The notes under the pieces are model-generated. The model ran no database searches. It saw nothing but the letters and a program-made list of their open reading frames with translations, and was not told the DNA's origin. From JBOGFC01 sp050742155 (GTDB taxonomy: Bacteria > Actinomycetota > Acidimicrobiia > Spongiisociales > JALYHC01), in assembly GCA_050742155.1 (NCBI GenBank), contig JBOGFC010000198.1:1-25211 (forward strand): a stretch of 25,211 nucleotides of DNA. The letters are read 5' to 3'. Of this stretch, positions 15,021-23,210 are shown piece after piece; position 1 is the first letter of the stretch; every line of letters starts with the position of its first letter. A program made the translations under genes and the position numbers.

Positions 15021-15716
15021 GTGCAGTCGGATCCGAAGGAAGGGACGGCCGTCGAGCGAGCCGTCAGCGAGCTTCGCTCCCGGATCCTCTCCGGGGTGCT
15101 CCCCGCCGGCGCCCGCCTCAAGCAACGGGAGCTGGCCCGCACCTTGGGGGTGAGCCGGATCCCGGTCCGCGAGGCGTTGCGGGCGCTGGCCTCGGAGCGG
15201 CTGGTCACCATTCGCGGCCACTCGGGAGCCGTGGTGACCGCGCTGTCAACCACCGACCTCCAGGAGCTGTACGAGCTGAGGATGGCGGTGGAGCCCATGT
15301 TGAGCCGCATCGCCCTGTCCTCGGTGGGCCGCACCGAGCTCCTCCAGATGCGGCGCTGGCTGGGTGCGATGCGGGCGAGCACCGATCCGGCCGCCTGGCT
15401 CCACGCCAACGAGCGCTTCCATTGGCTGATCTTCGGGAAGGCGAACCGCCCCCGGATGGTCGATCTGTGCCGCCAGCTCCGCCAGCAAACCGACCGGTAC
15501 CTGCAGCTCCACCTGTCCGACATCGAGGGCCGCGACCACCTTCAGACGCAGCACGAGATGATCTTCGAGGCGGTGGAGCGAGGAGATGGTACGGCGGTGG
15601 AGGCCCTGGTCAAGGCGCACCTGAGCACCACCTACGACAAGATCTTCGCGCACCTTCTTCGGTCGGAGATGGAGGGCCTGGGAGAGGAGGAACCGGTCAT
15701 GACCGAGAGATCCTGA
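15021..15716 (+). CDS. GntR-family regulator, FCD (FadR-like) subgroup
   Basis: 231 residues. The winged HTH spans about 10-73, with ARLKQRELARTLGVSRIPVR followed by EALRALASERLV. The C-terminal FCD domain (about 88-215) is helical and shows the metal/effector His-bearing segments HANERFHWLIF, QTQHEMIFEAVERGD and ALVKAHLSTTYDKIF. FCD regulators typically sense organic acids or sugar acids and repress nearby catabolic genes. It is transcribed in the same direction as the ECF importer that starts 99 bp downstream and is divergent from the peroxiredoxin-like gene. The GTG start has AGGGGT close upstream. Inverted repeats in its promoter region suggest autoregulation. Confidence 0.92.
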   Translation: MQSDPKEGTAVERAVSELRSRILSGVLPAGARLKQRELARTLGVSRIPVREALRALASERLVTIRGHSGAVVTALSTTDLQELYELRMAVEPMLSRIALSSVGRTELLQMRRWLGAMRASTDPAAWLHANERFHWLIFGKANRPRMVDLCRQLRQQTDRYLQLHLSDIEGRDHLQTQHEMIFEAVERGDGTAVEALVKAHLSTTYDKIFAHLLRSEMEGLGEEEPVMTERS

Positions 15717-15815
15717 TCCCGGGGCACCGGGTTCCGCAGAGGTCCGGTCGTCGACCGGCACCGAGAGGGGTATGGACCCCCTCCGGTAGAGAGAGCGAGA
15801 CATCGGAGGCTGTCT

Positions 15816-16460
15816 ATGGCAATGGCAGAAAGAACTCCGGCAGGTATGGGATACCAATTCAAAGAGGACGTCCGGCTCAACACGATGGACATCGTGGTGG
15901 CGGTCCTCCTCGGGGTGATCGAGGCGGCGATCGAGATCGTCGGCGCCCTCGGGTTCCTGGAGCGGACGGTGTGGGCGACGGGAGCGGTGGGCTTCGCCAT
16001 CTACGCCTTCTACAACGGGACGACCTGGATCCTGTACTTCGCGGGGGCCTATTTGAGGAAGCGGTCGGGAGTCATCCTCCTGGCGGCCATCGTCACCGCG
16101 CTGGTGCGGTGGTTCACCGGCGACCCGGACGGCCCGATCCTGCTCTGGTACGGGATCTTCCCGTCGCTGGGAGCGATGGCCGTCTTCGCCGCCATGCGGT
16201 GGCGAGGAGGCAACTGGCTGTTCGCGATCGCCACGGCGGTCACCGCCGCGCTCAACCAAGTGGCCCTGTTCATCGTCCTCGGCGGCTTCGATCTGGCCGA
16301 GGGGGCGTTCTGGGGCATCACCTCCATCATCATCGGCGGCCTCGGCGGCCTGGTGTGGGGTGTGGTGGCCCGGTACCTCGGCAAGGGCTTGGAGCGAGCC
16401 GGCGTTCCGTCGGTGGACCAGCCGCCGGCCAGGGGTGGTAGCAGGCCGACCTACGCCTGA
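15816..16460 (+). CDS. ECF transporter substrate-specific (S) component, YkoE-like
   Basis: 214 residues with about six membrane helices: near 22-48, 52-77, 85-102, 108-130, 132-158 and 163-190. The layout and the TMDIVVAVLLGVIEAAIEIV, FYNGTTWILYFAGAYL and FPSLGAMAVF regions resemble YkoE, the S component of the hydroxymethylpyrimidine/thiamine-related YkoEDC system. The S component sits in the membrane and captures the small substrate. The next two genes encode a double ATPase and a T component, matching YkoE-YkoD-YkoC order. No TPP riboswitch motif is seen in the 99-bp leader; only two short hairpins are visible (15744-15758 and 15765-15783). The substrate may therefore differ from thiamine precursors. 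ATG 15816 has GGAGG 6 bp upstream. Confidence 0.75.
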   Translation: MAMAERTPAGMGYQFKEDVRLNTMDIVVAVLLGVIEAAIEIVGALGFLERTVWATGAVGFAIYAFYNGTTWILYFAGAYLRKRSGVILLAAIVTALVRWFTGDPDGPILLWYGIFPSLGAMAVFAAMRWRGGNWLFAIATAVTAALNQVALFIVLGGFDLAEGAFWGITSIIIGGLGGLVWGVVARYLGKGLERAGVPSVDQPPARGGSRPTYA

Positions 16461-16487
16461 CCGACCGCGGTCCGAGACAGAGGCAAC

Positions 16488-16521
16488 GGAGTCGGGCGGC
16501 GCGATCCTGCCGCCCGACTCC
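16488..16521 (+). other. Strong intercistronic stem-loop between ECF S component and ATPase genes
   Basis: GGAGTCGGGCGGC (16488-16500) and GCCGCCCGACTCC (16509-16521) form a perfect 13-bp stem with an 8-nt loop. No U-run follows (CCGAGATGAAG), and the next start is 18 bp away. It may partly terminate transcription, protect upstream mRNA from decay, or limit initiation at the ATPase gene. Confidence 0.7.
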
Positions 16522-16539
16522 CCGAGATGAAGAAGCGGG

Positions 16540-18321
16540 ATGACACCACCGGCGTTAGCGGTCGAGGACTACAGCTTCTGGTACAAGCTGGGTGAAGGAA
16601 AGGAGCTGCTCGCTCTCCAGAACGTCTGCTTCGAGATCCAGCAGGGTGAGTTCGTCCTGGTGCTCGGGCACAGCGGGTCGGGCAAGAGCACTTTGGCGCT
16701 CAACCTGGTGGGCATCTATCCGGACTACTTCGGGGGCCGCAACCAGGGGCGGATCATGGTCTACCACCCCGAGCGGGGGTTCGTGAACCGTCGCGAGCTG
16801 GATGCCGGCGAGCGGTTCATGACCGTCAACATGCTCTTTCAGAACCCGGAAGACCAGATCGTCACCCTGACCGTCGAGGAGGAGATCGGCTTCGCCCTCG
16901 AGAACTACCTCCTCCCTCCGGCCGAGATCCACGCCCGGATCGACCGGGTCCTGGACCTGGTGGGGCTGAAGGGCTTCCGGGAGCGTTCGACCCTGGAGCT
17001 CTCCGGGGGGGAGAAGCAGCGGGTGGCGCTGGCCGCCATGCTGGCCATGGAGCCCCGCGTTCTCATCCTCGACGAGCCCACCTCCAACCTGGACCCGGTG
17101 GGGACCGCGGAGGTCCTCGACACGGTGGCCCGGATCAGAGAAGGCGTCGACCTGACGCTATTGGTGATCGAGCACGAGGTCGACGCCGTCTTCGACCAGG
17201 TGGACCGGGTCCTGCTGGTGGACGGGAAGACCGTCCACGGACCGTATGTCCCCCGCGCCTTCATGGCCGACCACGGGCTGCGGGTCCGGGACGAGATGGG
17301 CCTGTGGATCCCCCAGGCGGTGGAAGTGGGCCTGGACCTGGCGCGCGACGGCCTGACCCTCCCGCTGGTACCGCTCAACGGGGACGAGCTGGTGAGGGCG
17401 GTGAGCTCCCTGGACGGGTTCCAAGCCGCCTCCGATGGGGGAGTGCTCCCTCTCGACGGCCCCCCTCAGCAGGACACCCCGGGCGAGGAAGGCGAGGTGG
17501 CCATCTCCGTTGAGGACGTCCACTTCTCTTACAGCCAGGCCCGGGAGGTGCTGCGCGGGGTGGCCCTCGAGATCCGTCGCCACGAGCTACTGGCCATCGT
17601 GGGCCAGAACGGGTCGGGGAAGTCGACCCTGGCCGCCCTCTTCAACGGTATCCTCCGGCCGGGCGCCGGCCGGGTGCTGGTGGAGGGCAAGGCCACCACC
17701 GACTACAAGTTCGCCGACCTGGTCCGGAGGGTGGCCTACATCTTCCAGGTGCCCGAGAAGCAGTTCATCCGCAACACCGTACAGGCCGAGATCGAGCACG
17801 GCCTCAAGCGGCTCGGCCTGCCGCCGGACGAGGTGGCGCGCCGCACCACCTCGGTCCTGGAGAGCGTTCGACTGGCCCACCGACGGGAGGCGAGTCCCTA
17901 CGTGCTCAGTCACGGCCAGAAGCGACGCCTCTCGGTGGCCTGCATGGTGGTCTCCGAGCCGGAGGTGGTGATCCTCGACGAGCCCACCTTCGGACAGGAC
18001 TACCAGCAGGCCCAAGGCCTGATGCAGCTCCTGCGCAAGCTGGCCGACGGCGGGGCGGCGGTGGTGTTCATCACCCACGACATGCGCCTGGTGGGCGAGT
18101 ACGCCGACCGGTGCGCGGTGCTGCACGAGGGGCAGATCGTCTTCGAGGGGACCCCCGGGCAGCTGTTCTCCTCGACGGAGGTGCTCGATCGGGCCAAGCT
18201 CAAGGCACCTCCCATCTATCACTTCTCCCGACGCCTGGTCGGGGAAGCCCTCCTGCACACGGGTTCCCTCTGCACGCGAATCAAGGAGCGGATCGGTGAT
18301 CGATATCCAACTGTCCTATAG
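16540..18321 (+). CDS. ECF transporter double ATPase (two fused nucleotide-binding domains), YkoD-like
   Basis: 593 residues holding two ABC ATPase domains. Domain 1 has Walker A GHSGSGKS 43-50, signature LSGGEKQR, Walker B VLILDEPTSNLD and switch His in VIEHEVD. Domain 2 has Walker A GQNGSGKS 355-362, Walker B VVILDEPTFGQD and ITHDMRLV, but a degenerate signature LSHGQKRR. One polypeptide thus replaces the EcfA-EcfA' heterodimer that drives the T and S subunits. This matches YkoD in layout. ATG 16540 has only a weak ribosome site and lies 18 bp after a strong stem-loop, so expression may be lower than that of the S component. It overlaps the T-component gene by 26 bp. Confidence 0.92.
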   Translation: MTPPALAVEDYSFWYKLGEGKELLALQNVCFEIQQGEFVLVLGHSGSGKSTLALNLVGIYPDYFGGRNQGRIMVYHPERGFVNRRELDAGERFMTVNMLFQNPEDQIVTLTVEEEIGFALENYLLPPAEIHARIDRVLDLVGLKGFRERSTLELSGGEKQRVALAAMLAMEPRVLILDEPTSNLDPVGTAEVLDTVARIREGVDLTLLVIEHEVDAVFDQVDRVLLVDGKTVHGPYVPRAFMADHGLRVRDEMGLWIPQAVEVGLDLARDGLTLPLVPLNGDELVRAVSSLDGFQAASDGGVLPLDGPPQQDTPGEEGEVAISVEDVHFSYSQAREVLRGVALEIRRHELLAIVGQNGSGKSTLAALFNGILRPGAGRVLVEGKATTDYKFADLVRRVAYIFQVPEKQFIRNTVQAEIEHGLKRLGLPPDEVARRTTSVLESVRLAHRREASPYVLSHGQKRRLSVACMVVSEPEVVILDEPTFGQDYQQAQGLMQLLRKLADGGAAVVFITHDMRLVGEYADRCAVLHEGQIVFEGTPGQLFSSTEVLDRAKLKAPPIYHFSRRLVGEALLHTGSLCTRIKERIGDRYPTVL

Positions 18322-19117
18322 AGACACGGACTCCGTCTTCCATCGCATGTCCCCCTACTCGAAGGTGCTCTACGTGGTGGGCGTGTCGTTCGTGGCCATC
18401 TTCAACACCAACCTGCTGGTGGGTTTCCTGCTGTTCCTGTTCACCGTCTTCTGCGCGGTCTTCCTGTCGGGGGTCTCGGTGCGGACCTATTGGAAGATGG
18501 GGAAGGTCATCCTCCCCTTCATCACCATCCTGGCGGTGTTCTTCCCGTTCTTCTACGCCGGGCACGCCTCGGTGGGGTCCGAGGAGATCGCCCTCCGCAC
18601 TCCCATCAAGGACCTGAGCTGGGCGGCGCTGGGATTCGGGGCCCTCCTGGCGCTTCGCTTTCTGGCCCTCGGGGTGTCCGGCCTCACCTTCGCCTTCACC
18701 ACCCACCCCACCGACATGGTCCAGAACTTCTCCCGGCGGGGATGGGACTACCGCTACGTGCATGCTCCGGTGCTGGGGCTGGTGTTGTTCCCCACCTTCA
18801 TCCAGATGGCCCGGGACATCTCGATCACCCAGCGAATTCGTGATCTCGGGCAGGACACCAACTGGCTGGCCAGGAAGTGGATGAGGCTCAAGCACCTCGC
18901 CTTCGCCATGCTGGTGCTGGGCCTCCGCAACGGGCAGACCCAGGCTATGGCCCTCGACATCCGCGGCTACGGAGCCCACCGGACCCGGACGTTCATGCGG
19001 CCGATGCCGGAGAGCCGGGCGGGGACGATCTTCGGATGGACCTTCTTCGCCCTTTCCGTCGCCTACCTCATCTGGCAGTTCAACCCGGCCACCATGCAGT
19101 GGAACCTGGGCAACTGA
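18296..19117 (+). CDS. ECF transporter transmembrane (T) component, YkoC/EcfT-like
   Basis: 273 residues. The N-terminus RMSPYSKVLYVVGVSFVAIFNTNLL is the usual EcfT/CbiQ start. It is followed by several membrane helices, and a coupling region with two Arg-Gly-type motifs in FSRRGWDYRYV and LDIRGYGAHRTRTF, which dock into the ATPase grooves. A last helix (FGWTFFALSVAYLIWQF) ends the protein. GTG 18296 has AAGGAG 7 bp upstream and lies inside the end of the double-ATPase gene, implying coupled translation and equal amounts. With the two upstream genes it forms a complete dedicated (group I) ECF importer. Confidence 0.88.
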   Translation: MIDIQLSYRDTDSVFHRMSPYSKVLYVVGVSFVAIFNTNLLVGFLLFLFTVFCAVFLSGVSVRTYWKMGKVILPFITILAVFFPFFYAGHASVGSEEIALRTPIKDLSWAALGFGALLALRFLALGVSGLTFAFTTHPTDMVQNFSRRGWDYRYVHAPVLGLVLFPTFIQMARDISITQRIRDLGQDTNWLARKWMRLKHLAFAMLVLGLRNGQTQAMALDIRGYGAHRTRTFMRPMPESRAGTIFGWTFFALSVAYLIWQFNPATMQWNLGN

Positions 19118-19151
19118 ACCGGACGATCGTGACGACCCCCAGGAGCTCGCC

Positions 19152-20669
19152 GTGACGGAGATGACGCTAGACGGAGTGAGGGTCCCCACCGGGCTGATCA
19201 TTGGAGGAGAGGAGGTGGCGGCGCTCTCGGGGGAGCAGATGACGGTGGTCAACCCCGCCACCGGGCAAGCGCTCGGCGAGGTGGACCGCGCCTCGGCCGA
19301 GGACGTCGATAGGGCGGTCCAGGTCGCTCTGTCCACCTTCCGCACCGGGGTGTGGAGCGAGATGCCGATCTGGGAACGGGCCCGGCTGCTGCACCGCTTT
19401 GCCGATGCCATCGAAGGCCGGTTGGAAGATCTCTTCCGGCTGGAGACGCTCAACAACGGGCGCCCCATCGCCGAGACGCGCGCCCAGGTGTCCCGGCTGC
19501 CCGGCTGGTTCCGCTACGGCGCCTCGCTGCTGCTGGCCGACCGGAGCCACGTCATCCCCATGCCCGGCCGATACCACACCTACACGAGCCGCTTCCCGAT
19601 CGGGGTGGTGGGCATCCTGGCGCCCTTCAACCATCCGCTCATGATCGCCTCGAAGAGCCTGGCCCCCGCCCTGGCCACCGGCAACAGCGTGGTGCTGAAA
19701 CCGTCGGAGCTGACCCCGCTCACCGCCGCGGTGCTGGCGGAGATCGCGCTCCAGGCCGGCATCCCCTCCGGAGTGTTGAACCTCGTGCAGGGCCTGGGGC
19801 CCGAGGCCGGCCGGGCTCTCAGCGAGCACCCCGAGGTCGGCAAGGTGGTCTTCACCGGCGGCACGGAGGTGGGAAGGGCGGTGGCGGTGGCCGCGGCCGG
19901 CAGGTTCGCCAAGTTCACGGTCGAGCTGGGAGGCAAGACCCCGGTGATCGTCTTCGAGGACGCCGGCCTGGAGGAGGCGGTCAAGGGAGGGGCCTTCGGG
20001 GCGTTCATCGCCGCCGGCCAGACCTGTATTTGTGGTAGCCGGCTGCTCGTCCAGCGCTCCATCTACGACGACTTCCTGGCCGGCCTGATCGCTCAGGCGG
20101 AGAAGATCCTGGTGGGCGACCCATCCGACCCCGCCACCCAGATGGGACCGCTGATCTCTGCTCGGGCCCGCCAGCGGGTGCTCGATTACCTGCGCATCGG
20201 GGAGAAGGAGGGCGCCCGGGTGGCGACGGGGGGCGGCATCCCCGAGCTGCCGGGCCTGGAGGGGGGCTTCTTCGTAGAGCCGACCGTCATCGTCGAGGCC
20301 GACAACGCCATGCGGTGCGCTCGGGAGGAGATCTTCGGGCCGGTGGCCACTGTCATCCCGTTCGACGACGAGGAGGACGCCGTGGCCCAGGCCAACGACT
20401 CCCCCTACGGACTGGGATCGGCGGTGTGGACCAGGGACGTGGCCCGTGCCCACCGGGTGGCCGACCGGCTCACCCACGGGATCGTGTGGGTGAACGATCA
20501 CCACCGGCTCGATCCGGCCGTCCCGTGGGGTGGTGTGCGGGAGAGCGGGGTGGGCCGGGAGGGGGGATGGGAGTCGTTCCACGAGTTCACTCACCTGCGC
20601 AGTGTCACGGTTCGCACCGCGCCCGAGCCGGTGGACTGGTACGGCGGGGACAACGAGCGGCTCAACTGA
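19152..20669 (+). CDS. NAD(P)-dependent aldehyde dehydrogenase
   Basis: ALDH superfamily, 505 residues. E258 in FTVELGGKTP and C292 in AAGQTCICGSRLLVQ are the catalytic pair, 34 residues apart. VVGILAPFNHPLMIASKSLAPAL and EEIFGPVATVIPF are the cofactor-pocket motifs. The FNHP and C-terminal WVNDHHRLDPAVPWGG sections resemble the betaine-/hydroxymuconic- or aminomuconic-semialdehyde dehydrogenase branch, but that assignment is tentative. GTG 19152 has AGGAG 6 bp upstream. It follows the ECF importer by 34 bp and overlaps the crotonase-like gene by 1 bp, so the importer and enzymes are one transcription unit. Confidence 0.9.
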   Translation: MTEMTLDGVRVPTGLIIGGEEVAALSGEQMTVVNPATGQALGEVDRASAEDVDRAVQVALSTFRTGVWSEMPIWERARLLHRFADAIEGRLEDLFRLETLNNGRPIAETRAQVSRLPGWFRYGASLLLADRSHVIPMPGRYHTYTSRFPIGVVGILAPFNHPLMIASKSLAPALATGNSVVLKPSELTPLTAAVLAEIALQAGIPSGVLNLVQGLGPEAGRALSEHPEVGKVVFTGGTEVGRAVAVAAAGRFAKFTVELGGKTPVIVFEDAGLEEAVKGGAFGAFIAAGQTCICGSRLLVQRSIYDDFLAGLIAQAEKILVGDPSDPATQMGPLISARARQRVLDYLRIGEKEGARVATGGGIPELPGLEGGFFVEPTVIVEADNAMRCAREEIFGPVATVIPFDDEEDAVAQANDSPYGLGSAVWTRDVARAHRVADRLTHGIVWVNDHHRLDPAVPWGGVRESGVGREGGWESFHEFTHLRSVTVRTAPEPVDWYGGDNERLN

Positions 20670-21370
20670 TGGGCGGCCTCCAGGTGTCCCAGGAGGGGGC
20701 GGTGGTCCGGGCCATCCTCGATCTCGGCGCCGAGAACCTGCTCGACGGCTCCACCACCGTGCAACTCACCGAGCTGCTCACCGATCCGCCGTCCGGTGCT
20801 CGGCTGCTGCGGCTGGGAGCGGCCGGGGAGGCCTTCTGTCTGGGCAGGGAGCGGGCCGCCGAGACTCCGGAGGAGCTCCGCCAGGAGGTGGGGCGCCTGG
20901 TGGCGCTCAACCGGGCACTGGCCGCCAGCTCCCTGGTCACCGTGGCCGAGGTCCCGGGCGATGCGGCCGGCTTCGGGGTGGGCCTGGTGGCCCTGGCCGA
21001 CGTGGCGGTGGCCGCCGCAGGGGTGCGGTTCTGGTTCCCCGAGGTGGAGATCGACCTCGCCCCGGTGGTGGTGCTCACCTGGCTGCCCCGCATGGTGGGC
21101 CGGCGTACCGCCTTCGAGCTCACCGCCACCGGCCGCCGGGTGACGGCCGAGGAGGCGCTCCACCTGGGACTCGTGAATGCGGTGGCCGAGGACCGCACGA
21201 AGCTCGCCTCGACGGTGGAGGATTGGGTGGACCGCCTGTTGGGCTTCTCGGGCCGCGTGCACGGCGAGATCAAGGATTACCTGAGGGCGGCGCAGGACCT
21301 GGACGAGGGCCATGCCTACGAGCTGGCCCTGACCCGGCTGGTGCTGGGGTCGATGCGCCGGCGAAGGTGA
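20669..21370 (+). CDS. Crotonase (enoyl-CoA hydratase/isomerase)-like protein
   Basis: 233 residues, somewhat short for the family (about 250-270). The crotonase core is visible: LRLGAAGEAFCLGRE where FSAGxD is usual, then GDAAGFGVGLVALADVAVAAAGVRFWFPEVEIDLAPV and ELTATGRRVTAEEALHLGLVNAV. A Glu is kept in the FPEVE segment, but the first oxyanion-hole motif is altered. The CoA-thioester chemistry, or a CoA-independent hydratase/isomerase role, is therefore uncertain. The ATG overlaps the ALDH stop by one base (TGATG), so translation is coupled. A 96-bp gap with no clear regulatory motif separates it from the cyclase gene. Confidence 0.78.
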   Translation: MGGLQVSQEGAVVRAILDLGAENLLDGSTTVQLTELLTDPPSGARLLRLGAAGEAFCLGRERAAETPEELRQEVGRLVALNRALAASSLVTVAEVPGDAAGFGVGLVALADVAVAAAGVRFWFPEVEIDLAPVVVLTWLPRMVGRRTAFELTATGRRVTAEEALHLGLVNAVAEDRTKLASTVEDWVDRLLGFSGRVHGEIKDYLRAAQDLDEGHAYELALTRLVLGSMRRRR

Positions 21371-21466
21371 CTCAGGATCGGCGGCGGCCCGCGCCAGCAT
21401 CTCGCCGGCGCGTTTCGGGGAGAGCTACGGATCCGAGGACCGCAGTAACGGAGGAGGAGGGCTGAC

Positions 21467-22159
21467 GTGCCGCGCCTGATCGACCTTTCCCAGGACATCT
21501 ACCAGGGCATGCAGGTGTATCCCGGGCACCTGAAGACGGTGATCTTCCAACACGCCACCCACGCGGAGACCGCCCCGCGCTTTGAGGGTGGCTTCTCGTT
21601 CCAGACCATGGGCTTCATGATGAACGACAACGGCCCTACTCATGTGGACTCGTTCAGCCACCTCGATCCCGACCCGGCGGCTCCCACCATCGACCAGATG
21701 CCGTTGGAGGTCTTCTACGGCGAGGCCCTCTGTCTCGACCTCTCGCACATGGAGCCCCGCAGCTACATCGAGGCGGAGGACCTCGACCGGGCCGTGCAGC
21801 GGTCCGGGCTGGAGGTTCGCCAGGGTGACATCGTCCTCCTCTACACGGCCACCTACGACCGCCACCACGGGACTCCTGACTACCTGACAGAATTCCCCGG
21901 GCTGGGGGAGTCGGGCAGCATGTGGATGGTGGAGCGGGGGGTCAAGGCCTTCGGGGTGGACAGCTCCACGCCCGACAACCCCCTCAGCCGGACCTATCCG
22001 TGCCACATGATGTGCCGGGAGCACCGGATCACCCACTACGAGAACCTCGCCGACCTGGGTCTGGTGGCCGGCCGCCGTTTCACGTTCATCGGCTTCCCGC
22101 TCAAGATCAGGGGCGGCCACGGGGGTCCGACCCGGGCGGTGGCCCTGCTGGAAGACTGA
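21467..22159 (+). CDS. Cyclase-family (kynurenine formamidase-like) metal-dependent hydrolase
   Basis: 230 residues. The fold is shown by LIDLSQDIYQGMQVYPGH, NGPTHVDSFSH, GDIVLLYT and CREHRITHYENLADL. Family members such as KynB and isatin hydrolase open amide or lactam rings using metals bound by a HxGTHxDxxxH motif. Here H59, D61 and H65 are kept, as are the distal H186 and E192, but the first His is N55 and a Pro replaces part of the turn (NGPTH). This defines a variant subgroup. GTG 21467 follows GGAGGAGGAGG. It is followed after 15 bp by the amidohydrolase. Two hydrolases of this kind in a row suggest opening of a ring and processing of the product. Confidence 0.85.
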   Translation: MPRLIDLSQDIYQGMQVYPGHLKTVIFQHATHAETAPRFEGGFSFQTMGFMMNDNGPTHVDSFSHLDPDPAAPTIDQMPLEVFYGEALCLDLSHMEPRSYIEAEDLDRAVQRSGLEVRQGDIVLLYTATYDRHHGTPDYLTEFPGLGESGSMWMVERGVKAFGVDSSTPDNPLSRTYPCHMMCREHRITHYENLADLGLVAGRRFTFIGFPLKIRGGHGGPTRAVALLED

Positions 22160-22174
22160 TCCGTGGAGGTAACG

Positions 22175-23200
22175 ATGGGCGACGGCGGGACACGGGCGGG
22201 CGACCGGCCCCGCACCGTCGACATCCACTGCCACGTGTCCAACCCGGCCTGCGAAGCGCTGGTCAGGGAGCAGTTCCAGGCTCGATTCGAGCCATTCGTC
22301 TTCTACGGCGGGGAGGAGAGCAACGCCTACAACCGGGAGCACTTCGGTGAGATCGTCCCCAAGCTCACCGACCCCGAGCTGCGGCTCCGGGACATGGACC
22401 GGATGGGCATTGACGTGCAGGCCATCTCGGTGGCGCCCCCTCAGTACTTTTACTGGACCGATCCCGGCCTCGGGACCCGGTTGGCCCGCATGATCAACGA
22501 TCGCCTGGCCGAGATCGTCGACGCATATCCGACCCGCTTCGTGGGCCTGGGGACCCTTCCCATGCAGGACGTCGACCGCGCCCTCGACGAGCTTCGATAC
22601 ATCGAGGAGCTCGGCTTCGCCGGCATTGAGATCTGCACCAACGTGAACGGCCTCGACTTCGACCACCCGCGGTTCCGGCCCTTCTTCGCGGCCTGCCAAG
22701 AGCGGGAGCTGCTCGTGTTGGTGCATCCCAACGGGTTCACCGATGGCGAGCGCCTGATGGACTACTACTTGATCAACGTGATGGGGATGCCGCTCGACTC
22801 GGCGGTCTTCCTGTCCCGGCTGGTCTTCGGGGGAGTTCTGGAGCGTTTCCCCGACCTCAAGATGTGCGTGGTCCACGGGGGCGGCTACATCCCCTCCTAC
22901 CCCGCCCGTTTGGATCACGCCTACGAGGTGCGACCGGAGTGCCGCAAGCACATCTCCCGACCACCCAGCACCTACCTGGCCCAGCTCTACTACGACACGG
23001 TGCTCTACGAGCCGGTGGGCCTCGGCCACTTGGTGGAGAGGTGGGGCAGCGATCACGTGCTGCTCGGCACCGATTACCCGTACGACATGGGGGAGAGCGA
23101 TCCGGTCGGCCTGATCCAGAGCGTCCCCTCGCTCTCGAAGGAAGACCGGGCCCGGATCTTGGGAGGGAACGCCGCCCGTCTGCTGAGGCTGGATGGCTGA
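22175..23200 (+). CDS. ACMSD-like amidohydrolase-family protein
   Basis: 341 residues, amidohydrolase_2 fold. Metal-site residues are in place: H18 and H20 in VDIHCHV, H184 in LVHPNGF, H234 in VVHGGGYIP and D300 in LLGTDYPYD. LRLRDMDRMGIDVQAISVAPPQ, KMCVVHGGG and the RLDHAYEVR stretch are typical of 2-amino-3-carboxymuconate-6-semialdehyde decarboxylase and related nonoxidative decarboxylases or hydrolases. Decarboxylation or hydrolysis of a ring-cleavage or carboxylated intermediate is expected. ATG 22175 is chosen, with GGAGGT 4 bp upstream; GTG 22163 is possible. It is the last gene of the ECF-linked operon and is followed directly by a tandem repeat array. Confidence 0.87.
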   Translation: MGDGGTRAGDRPRTVDIHCHVSNPACEALVREQFQARFEPFVFYGGEESNAYNREHFGEIVPKLTDPELRLRDMDRMGIDVQAISVAPPQYFYWTDPGLGTRLARMINDRLAEIVDAYPTRFVGLGTLPMQDVDRALDELRYIEELGFAGIEICTNVNGLDFDHPRFRPFFAACQERELLVLVHPNGFTDGERLMDYYLINVMGMPLDSAVFLSRLVFGGVLERFPDLKMCVVHGGGYIPSYPARLDHAYEVRPECRKHISRPPSTYLAQLYYDTVLYEPVGLGHLVERWGSDHVLLGTDYPYDMGESDPVGLIQSVPSLSKEDRARILGGNAARLLRLDG

Positions 23201-23210
23201 CCTCCCCCTG

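Noticed and set aside
15717..15815. TPP riboswitch before the YkoE-like gene
   Set aside because: The leader has two short hairpins but lacks the CUGAGA and other conserved TPP-aptamer segments.
14996..15856. Shared TGGTATCCCA (14996-15005) and its complement TGGGATACCA (15847-15856) as GntR operators
   Set aside because: The second copy lies inside the S-component coding region and the first lacks symmetry. Ten matching bases over this distance can occur by chance.
19152..23200. A complete kynurenine (tryptophan) degradation pathway
   Set aside because: No tryptophan dioxygenase, kynurenine hydroxylase, kynureninase or hydroxyanthranilate dioxygenase is present, and the cyclase has an altered metal motif.
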